In this document: in pieces, positions 1 through 14,058 of the stretch
How positions within the stretch are numbered: position 1 is the stretch's first letter
How the letters are laid out: each line of letters begins with the position of its first letter
NCBI GenBank assembly: GCA_950295325.1
Contig: OX485806.1
Span: forward strand, 23,870,001 to 23,934,000
Length of the DNA: 64,000 nucleotides
DNA from: Polytrichum commune
Lineage: Eukaryota; Streptophyta; Polytrichopsida; Polytrichales; Polytrichaceae
Direction: 5' to 3'
Made by a program: the position numbers and the translations under genes
The notes under the pieces: generated by a model
Database searches by the model: none
Told to the model about the DNA's origin: nothing
Seen by the model: the letters and a program-made list of their open reading frames with translations, nothing else

Positions 1-2045
1 CTACCTAAGTTAGCCATGGTCAATTGGGAGAATGTTCTCGAACATGCAAACTTTGTGGAACGTTGGAGATGTTTCCTATGGGCGAAGGCATTTATTCCAT
101 TGGGGGGGGGGGGGAGGGGAGGAGACACTATTCACAAAATCCACAATTCTATTAGCTAAAAGACGTGTGATAAATAGTTGTGTTTCATGTCATGAACTTT
201 GTCTCACATTAAATTCTAGTAATATCATTTTGATTGACTACGCAAATTTGTTTTCTCTATAGGTACTTCACAAAGGAGTTGCAAACTCGCAAAGCTATTT
301 CATTGCAAGTCCTTTCATCATCCTGAATTCATGGTCTGACAATATCTAGTGACATTTGTTTATTCTTGGCTTTGCAGTTGATGTTATGGACTCATGACTT
401 GTTGGTTTTTTTTTTTTGTTTATGGTTCATTAAGTGTTTGACAAACTTCCATCCCGCTAAGAAAAGGCCCTGAGATTATTGGTGGTGCCGTCATAAGAAG
501 TGGAGGAAAACCGGATGAAGAACTTAAGTTAATTGGGAGAGTCAACAAATGCAAGAAAACAAAAAACAAAACAAAACAAAAACAGATGCTACACAACCTA
601 AAGATGTGGTATCAATTGTGCATCTTGTTCCTCCACCACCATCTCCTCTTCCTCCCACTACAACCCAAATCAACAAGGGAAAACATGTTTTACATCTTGA
701 TGACATTCCTTTGACTCCGAGTCCATGCGAGTCTGGAATTGCTCCTATACCATCTGCTTCTATACTTCAATCTCAACAGGTGGCCCCCAAGTTTTCTAAT
801 ATCTCCAAATATTTAATGTTTATGGGACATGCCTCCATCTCCTATATGTTGGGAAATGGAAGGACAAAAAACCCGGTGTTGATTTTAGCTTTTGAATTTG
901 TCAATAAGGTAACTGGGCATGTCAAACCTCTATTCAAATAACTTCATCTTTTTGGAATTCTATTCATGGTTCAAAATAAGTGTTTGATAGTACTCTAATC
1001 CCGTAATTCATGTGATTTTTGTTTGTAGGTTGGTTGGGCTCGGAAATGATCATTCCTCTCACTTTATCACTTTGGGTAATATCAAACCTCCGTAGATTGA
1101 AACTTCAAATCTTCGGAGTTTGAAGCTTCAAATTACCACACATGTGGCAATCAGAGTGCATGTGATATTAAGGAGGTATGTAGTGTTAACACAAATGCAT
1201 GATAGTAGAGAATTAGTGTAACATGTGACATTATGGAATAGCACAGAGTCAACATTTCAAAAATGACAATAACTACAATGATGTTAACATGATGCATGTA
1301 AATGTGTGGTTGAATTTCTATGGTGGATTTTAGTGTCAAAACCCATGATATGTGGAAGGGAAATGTGGCAACTAGGAGGTTCAAACTGGGCACATCCATT
1401 CCCTAGGGTTTCAGGATATAGGAAGAAGTGACATTACAGGGGATGATATTACGGAGGTTAGGGTGTAGTACACTACCAGACACCATGGTCCTTCCCAACA
1501 CAAGCCCAAATAAGGAGTCACTTGGTCTTCATATCAACTTTAGAATATAAATAAGCTTCCATTACTCATTGCTTGGTATATCATTTGTAGTTGCATCCAC
1601 ACTATTTCACCCTCCATAACGAGGGTTGAGAGCATGTAAGCTTCAATCTTCCAGGTGCATGATCAGATCTTAAGCATAACACACTACAAGGTTTACAGAA
1701 CAAATAAGAATAGTCAAGTGCTGTAATTTAGCACAGCATCAATAAGAGCATGGTCATGTCAGATAATAAAGGTCTGTAGGGGTTTGCCTGAATCATGTGT
1801 ACAAATTGCCCTTGTCAAGCACTCAAAATGTACAAGAGCAATTGTAAACCATTAGGACGAAATGATAATATGTACTTGATGAAACTTAATGAACATAAAT
1901 TTCTATGAAGTACTTGTCTAAATAACAGTCAAGGCTGGTCAGAGTGAGCCGACCTCTTTCCCTGTCCAACCTAACCTCGAATCCCTAGTCAATTAACTCG
2001 TCACTGAGCTTTGCCAGATTCTGCATCTAAATCGCTAAATTGCTC
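1..2045. other. Intergenic, no recognised gene
   Basis: No gene is recognised. A G run lies near 104-116. The longest open frame (549-941, plus) starts with a Lys/Gln-rich stretch and then a Pro-rich stretch; it matches no family I know and looks like low-complexity translation. Around 1090-1120 there is a small foldback of GAARCTTCAAA type. A weak inverted pair built on a CCTCCGTA core links about 1076-1097 with 1446-1462 and may be a decayed small transposon. Confidence 0.4.
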
Positions 2046-2512
2046 TACTTTGACGGTGGCCAACTATTACATCAGTAGTCTTTGCACAAAATCTTCAAAG
2101 ACCTCCTAGTGGCTGTAATGAGAAATGGGGAGAAACCCAAAGACTGAACCTCTTTTGCAAAGAGGGTGAGACACCGAGTTCCCTGCTATTTTCTGACAGG
2201 TATTTCATTCCTGGCTGGACAGAGTCAGGACAAACTGAACTCATCGAAACCCTGCACCTATTCTCCTTACCAGCTGCCATGACCTCCAGAATGAACAACA
2301 GTGCAAATTGAGCTAAGAAATGCTCATTAAGGTTTGCTCACTCATTTGAACACAGAAACTGTCATACTTGCATGTGACATATGAATCAAAACACAGGTGT
2401 TTGATGTCCCTCCAATCTTCCACCACATGAGTAGCTCAACAGTTCACTGCTAGATAATTACCAATAAACGTTACCAAGCCAGAGATTTTCATCTACTAGA
2501 CTGGTATTGTGA

Positions 2513-5500
2513 TCAGGGGGCTGCCCAAAATGGTTTTCCGTTGGAATATGAAGTAGGAGGGGCCATTGGGGTCTCTGGACTTGACTTGACAGTATCTGGA
2601 TCAGTCTGGCCTGCTGACTCATCCTCATCTTCTTCTCCATATTCCACAAGCTTTAACCCTGTGCATCAGTGGTGGAGAAAATAGCCCACAATTCAAGTTT
2701 AGAGGAAACCCTGCTTGCTGTCATTAAAAAGGAAATGGAAATAAACACAACTAAAGAAGTACCTCGTTGTCATCATAGACATATATGTGATACAGAATTG
2801 CATACCATCTTGTTCAGATTGATTGAGAGATGATGGAGGTGACTTGGGCGGAGGTAGTGCACTCTGAGGAGCCTGCGGAGGTGGCATAAATTTTGGAGGA
2901 GGTGGAGGCATTCTATTATGCCCTGATTCAGAGGCTGCACTTCCATCCCGCTTTGAGGCGGCTCCAATACCCTGATGCAGCTGCAGCTACAGATACAGAC
3001 GTGAAAGGATTACAAAAACAAGCCTATGAGATCTTTCACATAGATCACAGATTTTTGCATCTATCATTGACCGATTGAGTTGCCACATTTGTGTTCAACA
3101 AACTGAGATGAGAGCAGAATTCTTCAAACACTGAAGAAAGTAACGTTAGCAATGTTGCAATCATACTTGTACTGCCAAACGTAAAATACTGTGAGCACAG
3201 CCAGCTAAGTAATTGCATATTTATGTCATAAATGCTGACAATCTCTGGGCAATAAACCACCAATTCAAGTCACGCTATAAACCATCACTAGACAAAGCGA
3301 ACAGTTGGAGACCGTACAGTATGTGAGCATCCTTTAAACTGGATGGAGCATACAGATTTCTCGACCAGTTATTTTAGCCCATATTTTAGAAGAGTCAGTG
3401 AAGAAGTCACATCCTCTCACCATCTCATGGCTTAAGACAAATCAAAGGCATAACAATTTAAAAAAAAAACCAACCACTTCATTGTACATAAGAATGGCAA
3501 TAGATGATGTCTTGAAGGATGCAAGCATTAATCACACTGGGTTGAGGACAACAATAAAACCCAGATCAAGGTGAAGCATCAGCAACTGAACAAAATAATG
3601 TCAGAAATAGCTGTCACAATCTCTTCCATCCACGCCATCCAATCCTAGAAACTCCTCAACATCCCTGTGAAACACAGAAAGGTGAGTCCACAATGACGGC
3701 GCAGCTTGAGTCAACCCCGATGGCAGGGGAAAGTAACCATACCTGGCACATGCACCATGCCAGATTAGTATGACTCAAGAAATAACCATTTGCAAGCTCC
3801 ATCTGCAATCAGTGGAAAAGTCCTGCCAGATACTCATCCACAAACGAATTTCATTAGATTATTCATTAACCAGAAGACTTGAACTGAGCAATGCCAACCT
3901 CATGTCAGAGATAGAGATGAGTGGAGAGAAATCCAAAAAACAAAACATTCGAAATTGCCCAAATAGCATGCGCAATGCTGTAGCAGTAGACCCTGTTGCA
4001 AGGATGTTGTGGAAGATAACAGATCAGTAGTATAGGACATGATATAGAGATGATGTTGCATTAGTCAACATCAAATCAGAGTCATGACACAATAGACCTG
4101 TATGACCATTCAAACTTTGTAGCTATATAAGCTTAAGCAACCATGTCAACAGAAGGGGATATCACAATGTTGTTCAATTAGCGTAGCTTAATTAGGATGG
4201 ATATAATTCAGACCTGAGCGATGTCCCTTCCTACTGGCTTGGCTGCAACTGGAAACTCCTGAAACTTGCGCCGCTCCTTCTGAACTGGGCCACTGGCAGG
4301 CTTCTCAAATTGCTGGTTGCTGTGTCCCTGTCGGTTAGCAGCCAACTGGGTCTCTGTACCTGGCATAGGCATCCCAGCAGATCCTGAACTTGTCCTCATA
4401 GACATTAAAGGAGGCCTCTGAAGCACTGACGCTACTTGCTGGAGAGGAGACACCTGAGGATAAACCCCACCATAACCCCCATAACCTGGTGCTGGACCTT
4501 GGCCTTGGTATGCAGAGTTTGAGTAGGGCAGTCCCCCAGGAGTTTGATAGTATGGATGAGGGTTTGACGGCCTGTAGGTTGCATCTAGAACTGGATGAAG
4601 TAATCCTGTCATGCATGAAAAGCATAGCAGAAAGTCAGTACAATGATTTATAGTGCATTCAGACTAAATGCTAAATCTGCAAAAGAGAAAAGTCCAGGAA
4701 GTGAAGTTTTAAATAGTCAAATACTTGAGAGGCAAAAAGGAGGAGCAATTATGCACATTTGATACTAGAACTTTAGAGGAAAAGAACCTTAGCCAGAAGG
4801 AGAACACAAGCAGTTAAAACCCAAACCTGTACCATGACCTGGACTTTGTGCCATAGAAGTTGCACTTCCTACTAATGATGCAGGAGAATCTGTACTAGAA
4901 GTTGTGGGACGATCTTGAACTTCATCTGGTCCTGCCTTGGCATCTGATGTGCTGATAGGATCATTGATGCTGCTCACAGCAGCACTTGAAGATCCACCTG
5001 CTAGAAGTTGTTGTGGAGGAGGGACTGCACAATAAGGCTTGAATGGAGGAGGCCTGCAGCAAATTGTACAAAAAAATGTAAGACTCAAGGAAGTCTTAAA
5101 TGACAGATGTAGGAACAAAATTTGAGATTCTCTTTGTTCTTTACAAGATTCTCCATGGTCTTACTGTATATGTCAAACCTCAAATCAAATATAGGTCAAA
5201 CTGCATTTTGTGGAATAACCTTCTCCACAATCAAGAGCACCTTTACTCCATGGAGGAGAACAATAAGGTATGCATAGATACATGAGAACATGGCACTAAA
5301 GATGAAACTCCTATCATAGTGAAAGTACACAGACAAGAGAGAAAAAGTACGCACTTTATATGCCAGAATGACAATACAAACAATATACATACAGGCCTCA
5401 TTTTATTCAGATTGTTAGTCACACAAACTATCCTCTGATGTTACTTACATGTTCGTATACGGGTCCATCAGGTTTCTAGCTGGGGCAGCAGTGGACTGCG

Positions 5501-8500
5501 GCAGAGGGCCAGAGTTTGAAGGGAGGGGCCCAGCAGACCAAGCTGGTGCACCTGATGGGTATCCCAATTGCTGAAACTGTGCTGATGAATTCTGCGCTCC
5601 CACCTGCGGGTACACACTGTTTGGTTGCTGATAAGCATAAGGGGGATGCATGCTACTCGACATATGTAAAGGGACTGGCACGTGGTTATAATTGGGTGGA
5701 GGTCCCTGTGCCACTGCTTGGTATGAAGCAGGCCTGATGCACACAATATTAACAGCAGTTAGACGTTTTAGAAGGTGGGATAATCTGAAACCAATGCCAC
5801 AACTGGCAGTTCAGGAGATGTGTAGGAACAGATCCTTAGAGCACATTTAGACCGATCCCAGATGGAGATAGACTATTCAAGGCAGTTGACAACTTGCATC
5901 ATCAATGTCCAAAAGTGGCTCACAGAATTGCAAAAGGTCACAGATTATCAAACACCATAATACAAGAATCTGTGTACTGTACACATCAAGAATGAATTGA
6001 CAAACACAGAATCTACACATCCACCACAAGATGATAGAGGGAGAGACAAGCCCTCCCCAACAGAAAACTTGGGGTACCAACTCTAAGTAATCATTCCAAA
6101 TGCACAGTCTATATACATGAGAGAAAGAGAACAACCTAAAAGAAATACTATCAGCACGTATTGTCTCCAACAAATTCTCTGTAAGTCGTCGTGCCTCGTC
6201 CAGACTTTTGTGATTGTCGCTTGATATAAGAATGTGTAGAGGCTGTTGCAGCTCTGTTCAGTTCACACCAAACCAATGTCAGACGTACCTCAATTTTCTA
6301 ACATATTAGGTATCTGGAGTACTTTTAATAAGACAATGCACAGAGGATTAAAGTAATCTGTCAAAACAGAATGGAAGATATATTGAGACATACCTTCACC
6401 TCTAGAAGGATCATGGTAACCAGAGCCCTTTCCTCGGATGACAACCTCAGCGCTCGTCTCAGTCATAATGTGATTTATGTATTGATCCTGCATATTTTGC
6501 AATCCCGAAACCCCCACCGTAGCCAGCGACACCACCACACAATCTCTCCCAAGATGTGAAGATGTCAGCTACTACTTATAACTTCACAGTAAGTGTCTAA
6601 CTTGGTGCATAAAGCAAATACAAAGACACTAAAAACTGGTAAGACAAACTTGAACCCTTAGTTCGACCTACTTAGTAAGAATCCAGAAATAGTAAACAAA
6701 GAATAAGAGCACATCAGGAGAGAAGCTATAACAGGTACAATTTGAGTATAGACAATTAAGCAGTAACAGAAGGAAGAAAAGTGAGCAGAGGATAGAGACA
6801 CACTAATCAAATACTTGAGTGAACATGGTTAAGTGGTCATTATCCAGATCAAAATTGATGAGTTCAGACAGTGAATATCATCACTTGCTTCGATGCATTA
6901 TTCTTAAATTTGACAATGTTCCAGGTACTGAAATGCCTCTCTTTTTCTCTCTAAAGAGCCATCATTGATCAAAGGACCAGACACCGATGCACCTTTCTGC
7001 TATATATTGGAGCTGTATTTCCTTAATACTCCCCTTCATTCCTCTCCATTAATTCCTAATAAAAGCTGCAAGCCTACTTATACAAGTCATGTAATTTTAG
7101 ATGGTGTACATGGAACATAGAGTTGCAAGTACACTCTAGTGAGGATATAGCAAATATTGCCAAATTTAATATCAGAAGGAGAACACAAGTGGGCATGCCA
7201 CAAGGGCAAAAGAAGATCCATACAAAAATGGTAGACAAATCACATGGCAAATCTTTACTCATAAATTGAAATTCTTCCAAATCAACTGTGAATGTCCTCA
7301 AATGCCTAGTTACTATCGAGCGAAGGGCCCCAGGGCTTACATTTGGCCCACGAATTCGCCCAACAAGATTGAATAGTGGGTCTGACTCGATGCCCACATT
7401 AACAACCACAGACAATGGCAGACCTCCCTGCCACACAAAGATACAACACACAGAATGGAAGACATCATTAAAAGTAGCAAACCTTAGAAACAAAAAGCGC
7501 CACTAACTACCTCACATTTATAACATAAGGCACTCAATTTTATTACTCTAGTGCTCTATGAACACAGCCTACTATTCCCAACTGGTAAATTTATTCAAAG
7601 GACTACACAGATGGCGAATGCTCATGTTAATTCCTGAGTAGATATCTTTGCAGGCAGAATAGCAAATTGGCAATGTAGAGTTAGATCCTAAAGCACAAAA
7701 ACTTCAAACAAAATAATGACCCCTCACCGCATTACTCTGCAGACTTCCTGTAGAAGGCAGGCCCTGTTTCATCATCTCTTCTACAATAGCCGTTGCCGCA
7801 TCAACCGCCTTAATCCGCTCTGCAGTGTCTTTTAACTGCCATGATTCTCAACCCAGGGTTAACAGATGAATTCCTCACCTGAAGGAATTTATCTCATTCT
7901 AAGACATGACTCCACATCAGTTTAGAGATCTGTCCCATTCCTTAATATTGTTCATGGACAAAACAACCAAAGGTCATCAGATCTGAGCACTAAACTATTT
8001 AGACACACAAATGATCTCACAGTTGCTCTTACCTGAACTCCAGCAGATATGTGAAGATAGAGAGGCTTCTCTGTATCTGCTGGTCCATTTGGTGGACGAA
8101 AACGACCTCTACAGCAATACAAGACAGCATATCATCAATATCCAGCACTGCGAAGGGCTACTCAGTCCCCTACTTTCTTGAGATTCCATGGTCTATATCA
8201 ATCAAAAAAAATCCAGAAACTGAACTAACCCTACATATGCCATTACATGCATCATCACATATATCGTCACAGATCAAAATTCATAATGCAAGAAATAAAT
8301 AAACCACAGAAATCCATGTGAAGGACAAACCTTGTAATGACAACAGCACCAGTTTTGGCTTGAATCTGCAGCAAAAGATATCAGGATAATACATGCAAAA
8401 AAGATGGAGTCACACACCCACTGTAGCCAATAAACTCTTTTGAACAGAAGGACTAAAGCTTCAACACAAGTACTTTCCACAGGAATTCCTAGACAACCAA

Positions 8501-11400
8501 CGCATAATATAATGCTATACATTCAATGTACCACAGAAATGCTGAGGATTGATTCCAAAACTAGTAGAATTAATGGAACCCCAGGTCCATACACAGTCCT
8601 AGTAAACCGAAAATGCCCAATGTGATATTTTGAAGGTTTCTTGAAAGAGTTGTCTGCATTTGAACATCCATATTACTAATTCTAAATGATATGCTTTGAC
8701 AAATTCCAGAAGAAACTGCTTATTTGAATTATTCAAATTAAACTGCTCTATGTACCTTGACCTTCATTGCCAATAAGAAACCTTGTACAGAGATAAACGT
8801 CTCCCAAGTAACTATATTCCTCCACAATTCATACTGTACTAAAAATTAAATTAACCCCTAACAGCTTAGGGGGTTGACCTCATGTCAGGGATGTATTATT
8901 GGGTATAATTGGAGGACCTGATTTGAAATTGGCTTCAAAAGAGAGTTAAAGATAGTAAATTTCTGATTAGATCCGTAGGAAAACCTAAAAGAAACTGGAG
9001 ACAAAAACATGCTTTCCAGTTATTTTTTAAGAGGTTTTTCATGAAGTAGTAAAATAGCAGATGAAACCTCAGCAATGATGAAGGCAGTCAGAAAACAAAC
9101 AGAGGGCATACTTCTTCTTGTGTCTGGCGTTTTGTAAGCTTGTATCTCACACCAGGATCTGCATCATTGATGACTATCTCCCGAGATATAACTTCATCGT
9201 GCACCTTGGTAGGTTGCATAAGCCCCTTGGCAACAAGATCCTGCATACCCTTATTTGCTTTTAGTTTGATGGAAAGATTCAGAACTGAAATTGCTTAAAG
9301 CTGGAGTTGCAAACAAGAAGCATATCTAAACACGCAAGACATGGGAATATCATTCAACTGAAAGCAAAAGTCTACAATGTTTTAAATGCATTGCGAACTT
9401 TCACAAGTTAGATTATAACCTGATTAATTTTTTGGACTATAGCTGCTGCTGCACTATTTGGCGCCAAAGGAGAGCCGGCGGAGAGGTGAATAGGTGCCAT
9501 AGGCAACCCCATATAATTACCCATCATAGTGAACATATTTGGCATTGCAAGACCTGCTAGAGGATTAGCTCCTCCAAACTGCATTAGCCCTGGAATGGCT
9601 GACATTGAAATGGCTGGGGCCACAACAGCAGACTCTGCAGGTTGATCCCACTTTCGCTTCTTCCTGCAATATAAACATGAAGCTTGTCTGACAAGAATGT
9701 TCATGATGTAACTCCAAACTGGCTCAAACAAGGAAGAGATCAGAACAAACAGTGTCTTAGAAACAACCTAGTAGAAACAACCTAGGAGAAGAGGTCATGT
9801 GTTTTAATTGGCCAAGGTCACCAACTATTACAACAGCTAAATGTAAATACAATGCCCTCCAAGCTCACAACGCAAAAAAAAACTCCCCTCCTGACAGGCA
9901 AGCTCACTGCTCATGTAAACATCAAAAGCTGATCATATTCAAATCCTCCAAATCAATCTTGAACGGTGCAAAGAGAACTGGAACTAAGCCCCACTGCTTG
10001 TCATACTTGTACCACTTCTCTAAATCCTCAAAAATACAGTTACCAGTGAACATGGCAGAAACCGATGCATAAGTGCAATACTTGACATTGAAGTGTCAAC
10101 TAGAAAACTTCAGACTGATCTATCACCTTTTGGTCTGCCATAAAAACTGAAGGATTTCTGTAAGAGCTTGACGGTCAATCTACACTAAATGGTACAGGAT
10201 GGTGTAATTCAACTTGCAAGTTGTTTTCTAGGGATGAAAGACGTGCAGTTCTTTACAAAAAATTGAAACCAATTACTTTTCATACTTCTTGAACCATGTC
10301 GTGTCGAGATGCAGTGCATCAGAGTTTCTAAAAGGACATGTTCTTCCTTAATTGCTGCAATTTCACAACACGTTGGCGCAATCACAATGTAACCTTCTCA
10401 TCTCCACTTTTCATTAAGACAAAAATTCTTGGCTTATAATACTTGTGTGTGTGCTATACAGGTGTTTTGTGTTGTCTAAGAATGATGATTTCAAATTTTA
10501 GGTAGTGTTTTAAGGTCAGATGTTGATTTTAGTGTTGTGTTCTCCATCTCTTGGCTTGTACGTGAGACAGGTGGTTTACAGAAGGAAAGAAACTGAGGAA
10601 AAAAATTAATTCAGCAATTACACTATAGACACTGGTGGACACCAAAGACTGCATTCTGACTTACATCTGCGAAATATCAATCCAGGTGGCAATTGTTCAT
10701 AGAATTGGACATCAAAACATTCTCCTAAATTCTATACATTCCATTCCATTTCTGAGCGAGAGATTGAGTACTTCTATTTCTTCACGCAAATATTACATGG
10801 TCCTCCTCATCAGGATCCACAATTGTGATATGCTGCACCAAAATCCTACTAAAACCTCACCGGGCACCAGGTCAATTCCTCATAACCTTGGAATCGTCTA
10901 TTTCCGTAGAAATATTTCCTTCTACCCTCATTCAAATTGCAGGAAATCTCTTCGCTGATACAAGAGGACCCCGCCAAACCCCCTTATACTAATAAATTCC
11001 ATCTTATAAACCTTCCATCGAAATCTACAAATATATGCCTACTGCCACATCACCACTATATTCCCACTAACAAATGTCAACGACCACAACCGAATGCAAC
11101 GGAGAACCCAAACCCTAATGCGACATGATTCACCCTTACCTTCAAATTCTGAGACTCTCAATCTTCCTTCCCGACATCAACTTCACTGAGAGTTGAGTGC
11201 TTCCTCTGGGTTACTATATTCTTGAATCCAGAGGTTCACACACCTTCACCACTCACAGAGACAATGAGATCGCAGACAATTTGTCATCTGCAATTTCCTG
11301 CGTAAAACCTAATTCACCAAATTCAAAAGAGAATAAGAGAGGATATGCTTTGCGCTTCTGCTGACCTCTGCCGTGTGGCCGGGGGTTGATCTTCCGCCAT
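2513..11400 (-). CDS. RIK: RIK-type KH-domain RNA-binding protein, 14 exons, 716 aa
   Basis: Complete plant RIK homologue (rough sheath2-interacting KH protein). In angiosperms RIK is a nuclear RNA-binding partner of AS1/RS2 in leaf patterning; that role is inferred here. Exons on the minus strand: 11366-11400, 9420-9663, 9112-9240, 8331-8365, 8033-8108, 7728-7835, 7341-7427, 6394-6487, 6136-6253, 5449-5733, 4827-5053, 4214-4605, 2806-2980, 2513-2658. All donors are GT, all acceptors AG, phases agree and the frame ends at TGA 2513-2515. Seen: basic KKRKWDQPAE near the N-terminus; a first KH-like half (about 104-208, KTGAVVITRGRFRPPNG); a second KH domain (about 216-308) with GRIRGPNDQYINHIM, its GXXG loop degenerate; Tyr/Gly/Pro/Gln-rich residues 310-610; a PPPPPKF run; an acidic C-terminus ending KPFWAAP. 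It is longer than my recollection of Arabidopsis RIK (about 580 aa). An in-frame ATG at 11464-11466 would add 22 residues; the inner start was chosen for its MAEDQ-type beginning. The first acceptor of exon 13 could be 9 nt downstream. Confidence 0.9.
2990..4213 (-). other. RIK intron 12 (about 1.2 kb)
   Basis: Intron between exons 12 and 13, roughly 2981-4213. No coding continuity and no convincing internal gene or repeat was seen; the short frames in it have no family match. Confidence 0.5.
9664..11365 (-). other. RIK intron 1 (about 1.7 kb)
   Basis: First and longest RIK intron, as is common in plant genes. It runs from the GT after the short 35-nt first coding exon to the AG before the KKRKWDQ exon. 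The short frames inside show no recognisable family. Confidence 0.7.
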
Positions 11401-12582
11401 GACAGGGCTCGTGATGGGTTTGGCGATGGCGATAACTTTTAGCGAGACTTCTTCGGTTTCGTGCATTCGTCTCCGAAACCCCAAAAACCCCAATCGACTC
11501 TGGTATCGACTCTGGTTTAGGTTTCCCAGATCTCAAACCAAGTGTCAATGATTGGATACACTTTTGCGGACCTCGTATAAACATAGTGGGACTTCCTCTT
11601 CGATGCACTCACTATATTGAGGCCAAAAGTATACACCATCACGGATTTAAATAGTGTGGAACTCTATACTTGAGGGAATTGTTTTGCATCAATCTTTCCA
11701 CATACATGAACTTCACTTGAGTTTTCTTTCAATAATGTAACATTGAACAAGGATTATTTTGGTGAAATGAATATTTTTAATTTGGTTGAAATTTATTTTT
11801 GGATCAAAATGAAGTATTCTTATTTTGGATGTGAGATCGCCCAAAGATGATGGGTGTGAATTAAATCTCACTTTGTTGGAAGTCTTTCTAAAACACACTA
11901 TTTTCCATCCACTAGTGACTTCCAGCATAGGCTTCCTAATCGTATAACTTGTGGCTTGGAATAAAGTGTGCACCCACATTACCATCCCAATAATTTTAGT
12001 GCTGATTTTTTTGTATGTAGTGTAGCCCATAATTAAGTAAATTAATCGATTAATGTACTTCTACCCAAACATTCTAAACCCTAACAAATACATTGAATAA
12101 TCAAAATAGTGTGCGCTGCAATAATCCTCTAGAACCCACAAAAAGACTTCTTATAATGAGATTTCATTTTGGCCACATTAATTTTCATCCCACACCAACT
12201 CTCTAGCTCAAAATTAGTGAGGACCACATTCAATTTTTCTATAAAATTGGCGTAGATGACTCTTTTAATTTATGTTACTTTTGTCCGGAAGTAATACTCT
12301 AAGTGTTGGATGGAATTCTCCAAGAAGACTTAGAGGAAGACCTAAGTCATTGCCCACATTGTCGAAGCTTAGGTGCTATCATCGCGACTCAAGTAAAGAA
12401 AGCATTACACAAGAGTATTTAACCCATAAATTCATAGTTTCTTTTGCACTCAACAAGTCCTTGTTGCGATTTGTTGGGCTTTGCAAATATTACTAGAAGT
12501 AATACTACTTTTGTGGCATCACTCTGACGTTGTCGCCACAACTCTCAAACCTCGAAAATCATACGCTAGAGCCCCGGAGGCC
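11401..12582. other. RIK 5' flank and intergenic DNA
   Basis: Upstream of RIK. A TATA-like TATTTAAAT on the minus strand near 11644-11653 could belong to its promoter, but nothing confirms this. Farther up (about 12225-12350) is a stretch sharing a TTATGTTACTT...CGGAAGT motif with about 52755-52790, so part of it is dispersed repeat. No gene was seen. Confidence 0.3.
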
Positions 12583-12585
12583 TTA

Positions 12586-13181
12586 GGGGTGCTTCACACT
12601 ATGGCCGAAGGTCAAGAGGCCATCGATTTCCACCAATCATATTGCAAGAAACCAAGAGTTCAGCTTCTCAACCCTTCACAATAAGGCCAAAGTCCAATGG
12701 CCGTCGCAATTTAAAATGCTTATTTTTTGACGAAGGTGACAGACTCTCAAAGGAAGTTTTGGTTGGATAGGAATGGAAACCCAAACTATGGTTGAGAGGC
12801 CGTCGGTTTTTTTTCATCAAAAAAAATAAAAAATCAATCATTGACAAGATATTGGCCGTTAGATTGGAGGGGTTGTTTCAGGCAAGAAATAAAGTGGGAT
12901 GCTCCTTTGAGTTTTGACTTTGGGTTTGAACTTTGGGCTTGGCCTTTGGAGGTTTCACACTATGACTGTCCAAGTTGAGAGGTTGTGGGAGTTCATGGCC
13001 AAAGGTTTGGACTTTGGGCTTGGCCTTTGGAGGCTTCACACTATGCCCTGCCAAAGGGTTCAATTCCATTATTTTATTGGCTATCTATCTATTTTCAGCC
13101 CATTCCTTTGGACTCTCGACAAAGTTTGGCCACTCAATCCCACAGCCTCTCGACTTCAACGGCCATAGTGTGAAGCGGCCT
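12586..13181. mobile_element. Harbinger-like MITE, about 596 bp
   Basis: Imperfect terminal inverted repeats: the left end reads GGGGTGCTTCACACTATGGC and the right end, reverse-complemented, AGGCCGCTTCACACTATGGC; matching continues to about 38 bp. TTA at 12583-12585 and 13182-13184 fits the 3-bp target duplication of PIF/Harbinger elements. An internal direct repeat (about 12921-12962 and 13010-13045) carries TTGGGCTTGGCCTTTGGAGG. No transposase frame is present, so it is non-autonomous. Confidence 0.7.
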
Positions 13182-14000
13182 TTAGCTCTCATTTTGCTAA
13201 CACCGTTCGGCTAGGGCACAATCAACACAACATCCACAATGACGAACATGAGGATTCGATGATTCCCGGCCAACAAACACAAGGCAACTCCGTGTGACAC
13301 AAACAATGTGACAAATTCGATTGGCAACGACGGATTCATCACCCCACACACATCTAAAATTCGATCCCTTTGAGGCTCAAGCCGGGGAAATTTTTTGTTG
13401 GGGGCAAGTTCATCAAGGAATTACGGCGGTTTCTTAATCCGTGACTCGATCGACAACCTTGGCATTCACCCTCATTATTTGGGTGTAGGGGTAACATTTC
13501 TCCATGAATTTTTGTTTGTTCATTGCCGCATTTGTAGAAGGAAACCCCCGTGCACATTTCTTCGTTCCTTTGGCTCGTTCTTTTAAGCCAAGTTGTGAAC
13601 CCGTGCAAACATCTACAAACACGACGTTGGGTTAGCATTTTCTACCTTGAAGAAACCACCCGACCACAACCAACCGAGCATTAGTGCTTAGTATGCTTTG
13701 AAGTCGGTCGGGGATGATAGTGATTCAACCTCGGATATGTGCGTTCAATTCCACATCACATGTCCGCCTCAAGTTTCCCACATGTATCACACGGAAACAT
13801 ACATTTGTCTTTAGAATATGCTTTAGTAGTATGCACCTAGTTGCCAAAGGTTTGGATGAGATCGTGGGGGCTCATCAAACAAATGTAGATGCCAAATTGC
13901 CACGGATGTTGAATAAGGGTGACTTAGGACACTTACTTTCTATGGAAAAAGAAAGAAAGAAAAGAGACCATTGTCACAGTATGCGGCGTTGACAGCCGCA
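13182..14000. other. Intergenic, possible LINE 5' part
   Basis: No recognised gene. It lies directly upstream of LINE coding relics on the same strand, so it could be a decayed 5' UTR or ORF1, but no zinc knuckle or RNA-binding motif was seen. Confidence 0.25.
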
Positions 14001-14058
14001 CCTTATCTGTTGGGTTTCATCCATCTAGATTCGGATGGATGAAACCCAATGGATAAGG
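14001..14058. repeat. Strong stem-loop, 25-bp arms
   Basis: The left arm (14001-14025) ends TTGGGTTTCATCCATC, the right arm (14034-14058) begins GATGGATGAAACCCAA, and an 8-nt loop lies between. About 23 of 25 positions pair. It could be the core of a foldback transposon or a chance product of repeat insertion. Confidence 0.75.

Noticed and set aside
549-941. 130-codon frame with Pro-rich stretch
   Set aside because: Low-complexity composition, no family match, no splice or promoter support.
11309-11608. 99-codon minus frame overlapping the RIK start
   Set aside because: Out of frame with RIK exon 1; its end runs through the exon 1 donor into the intron.
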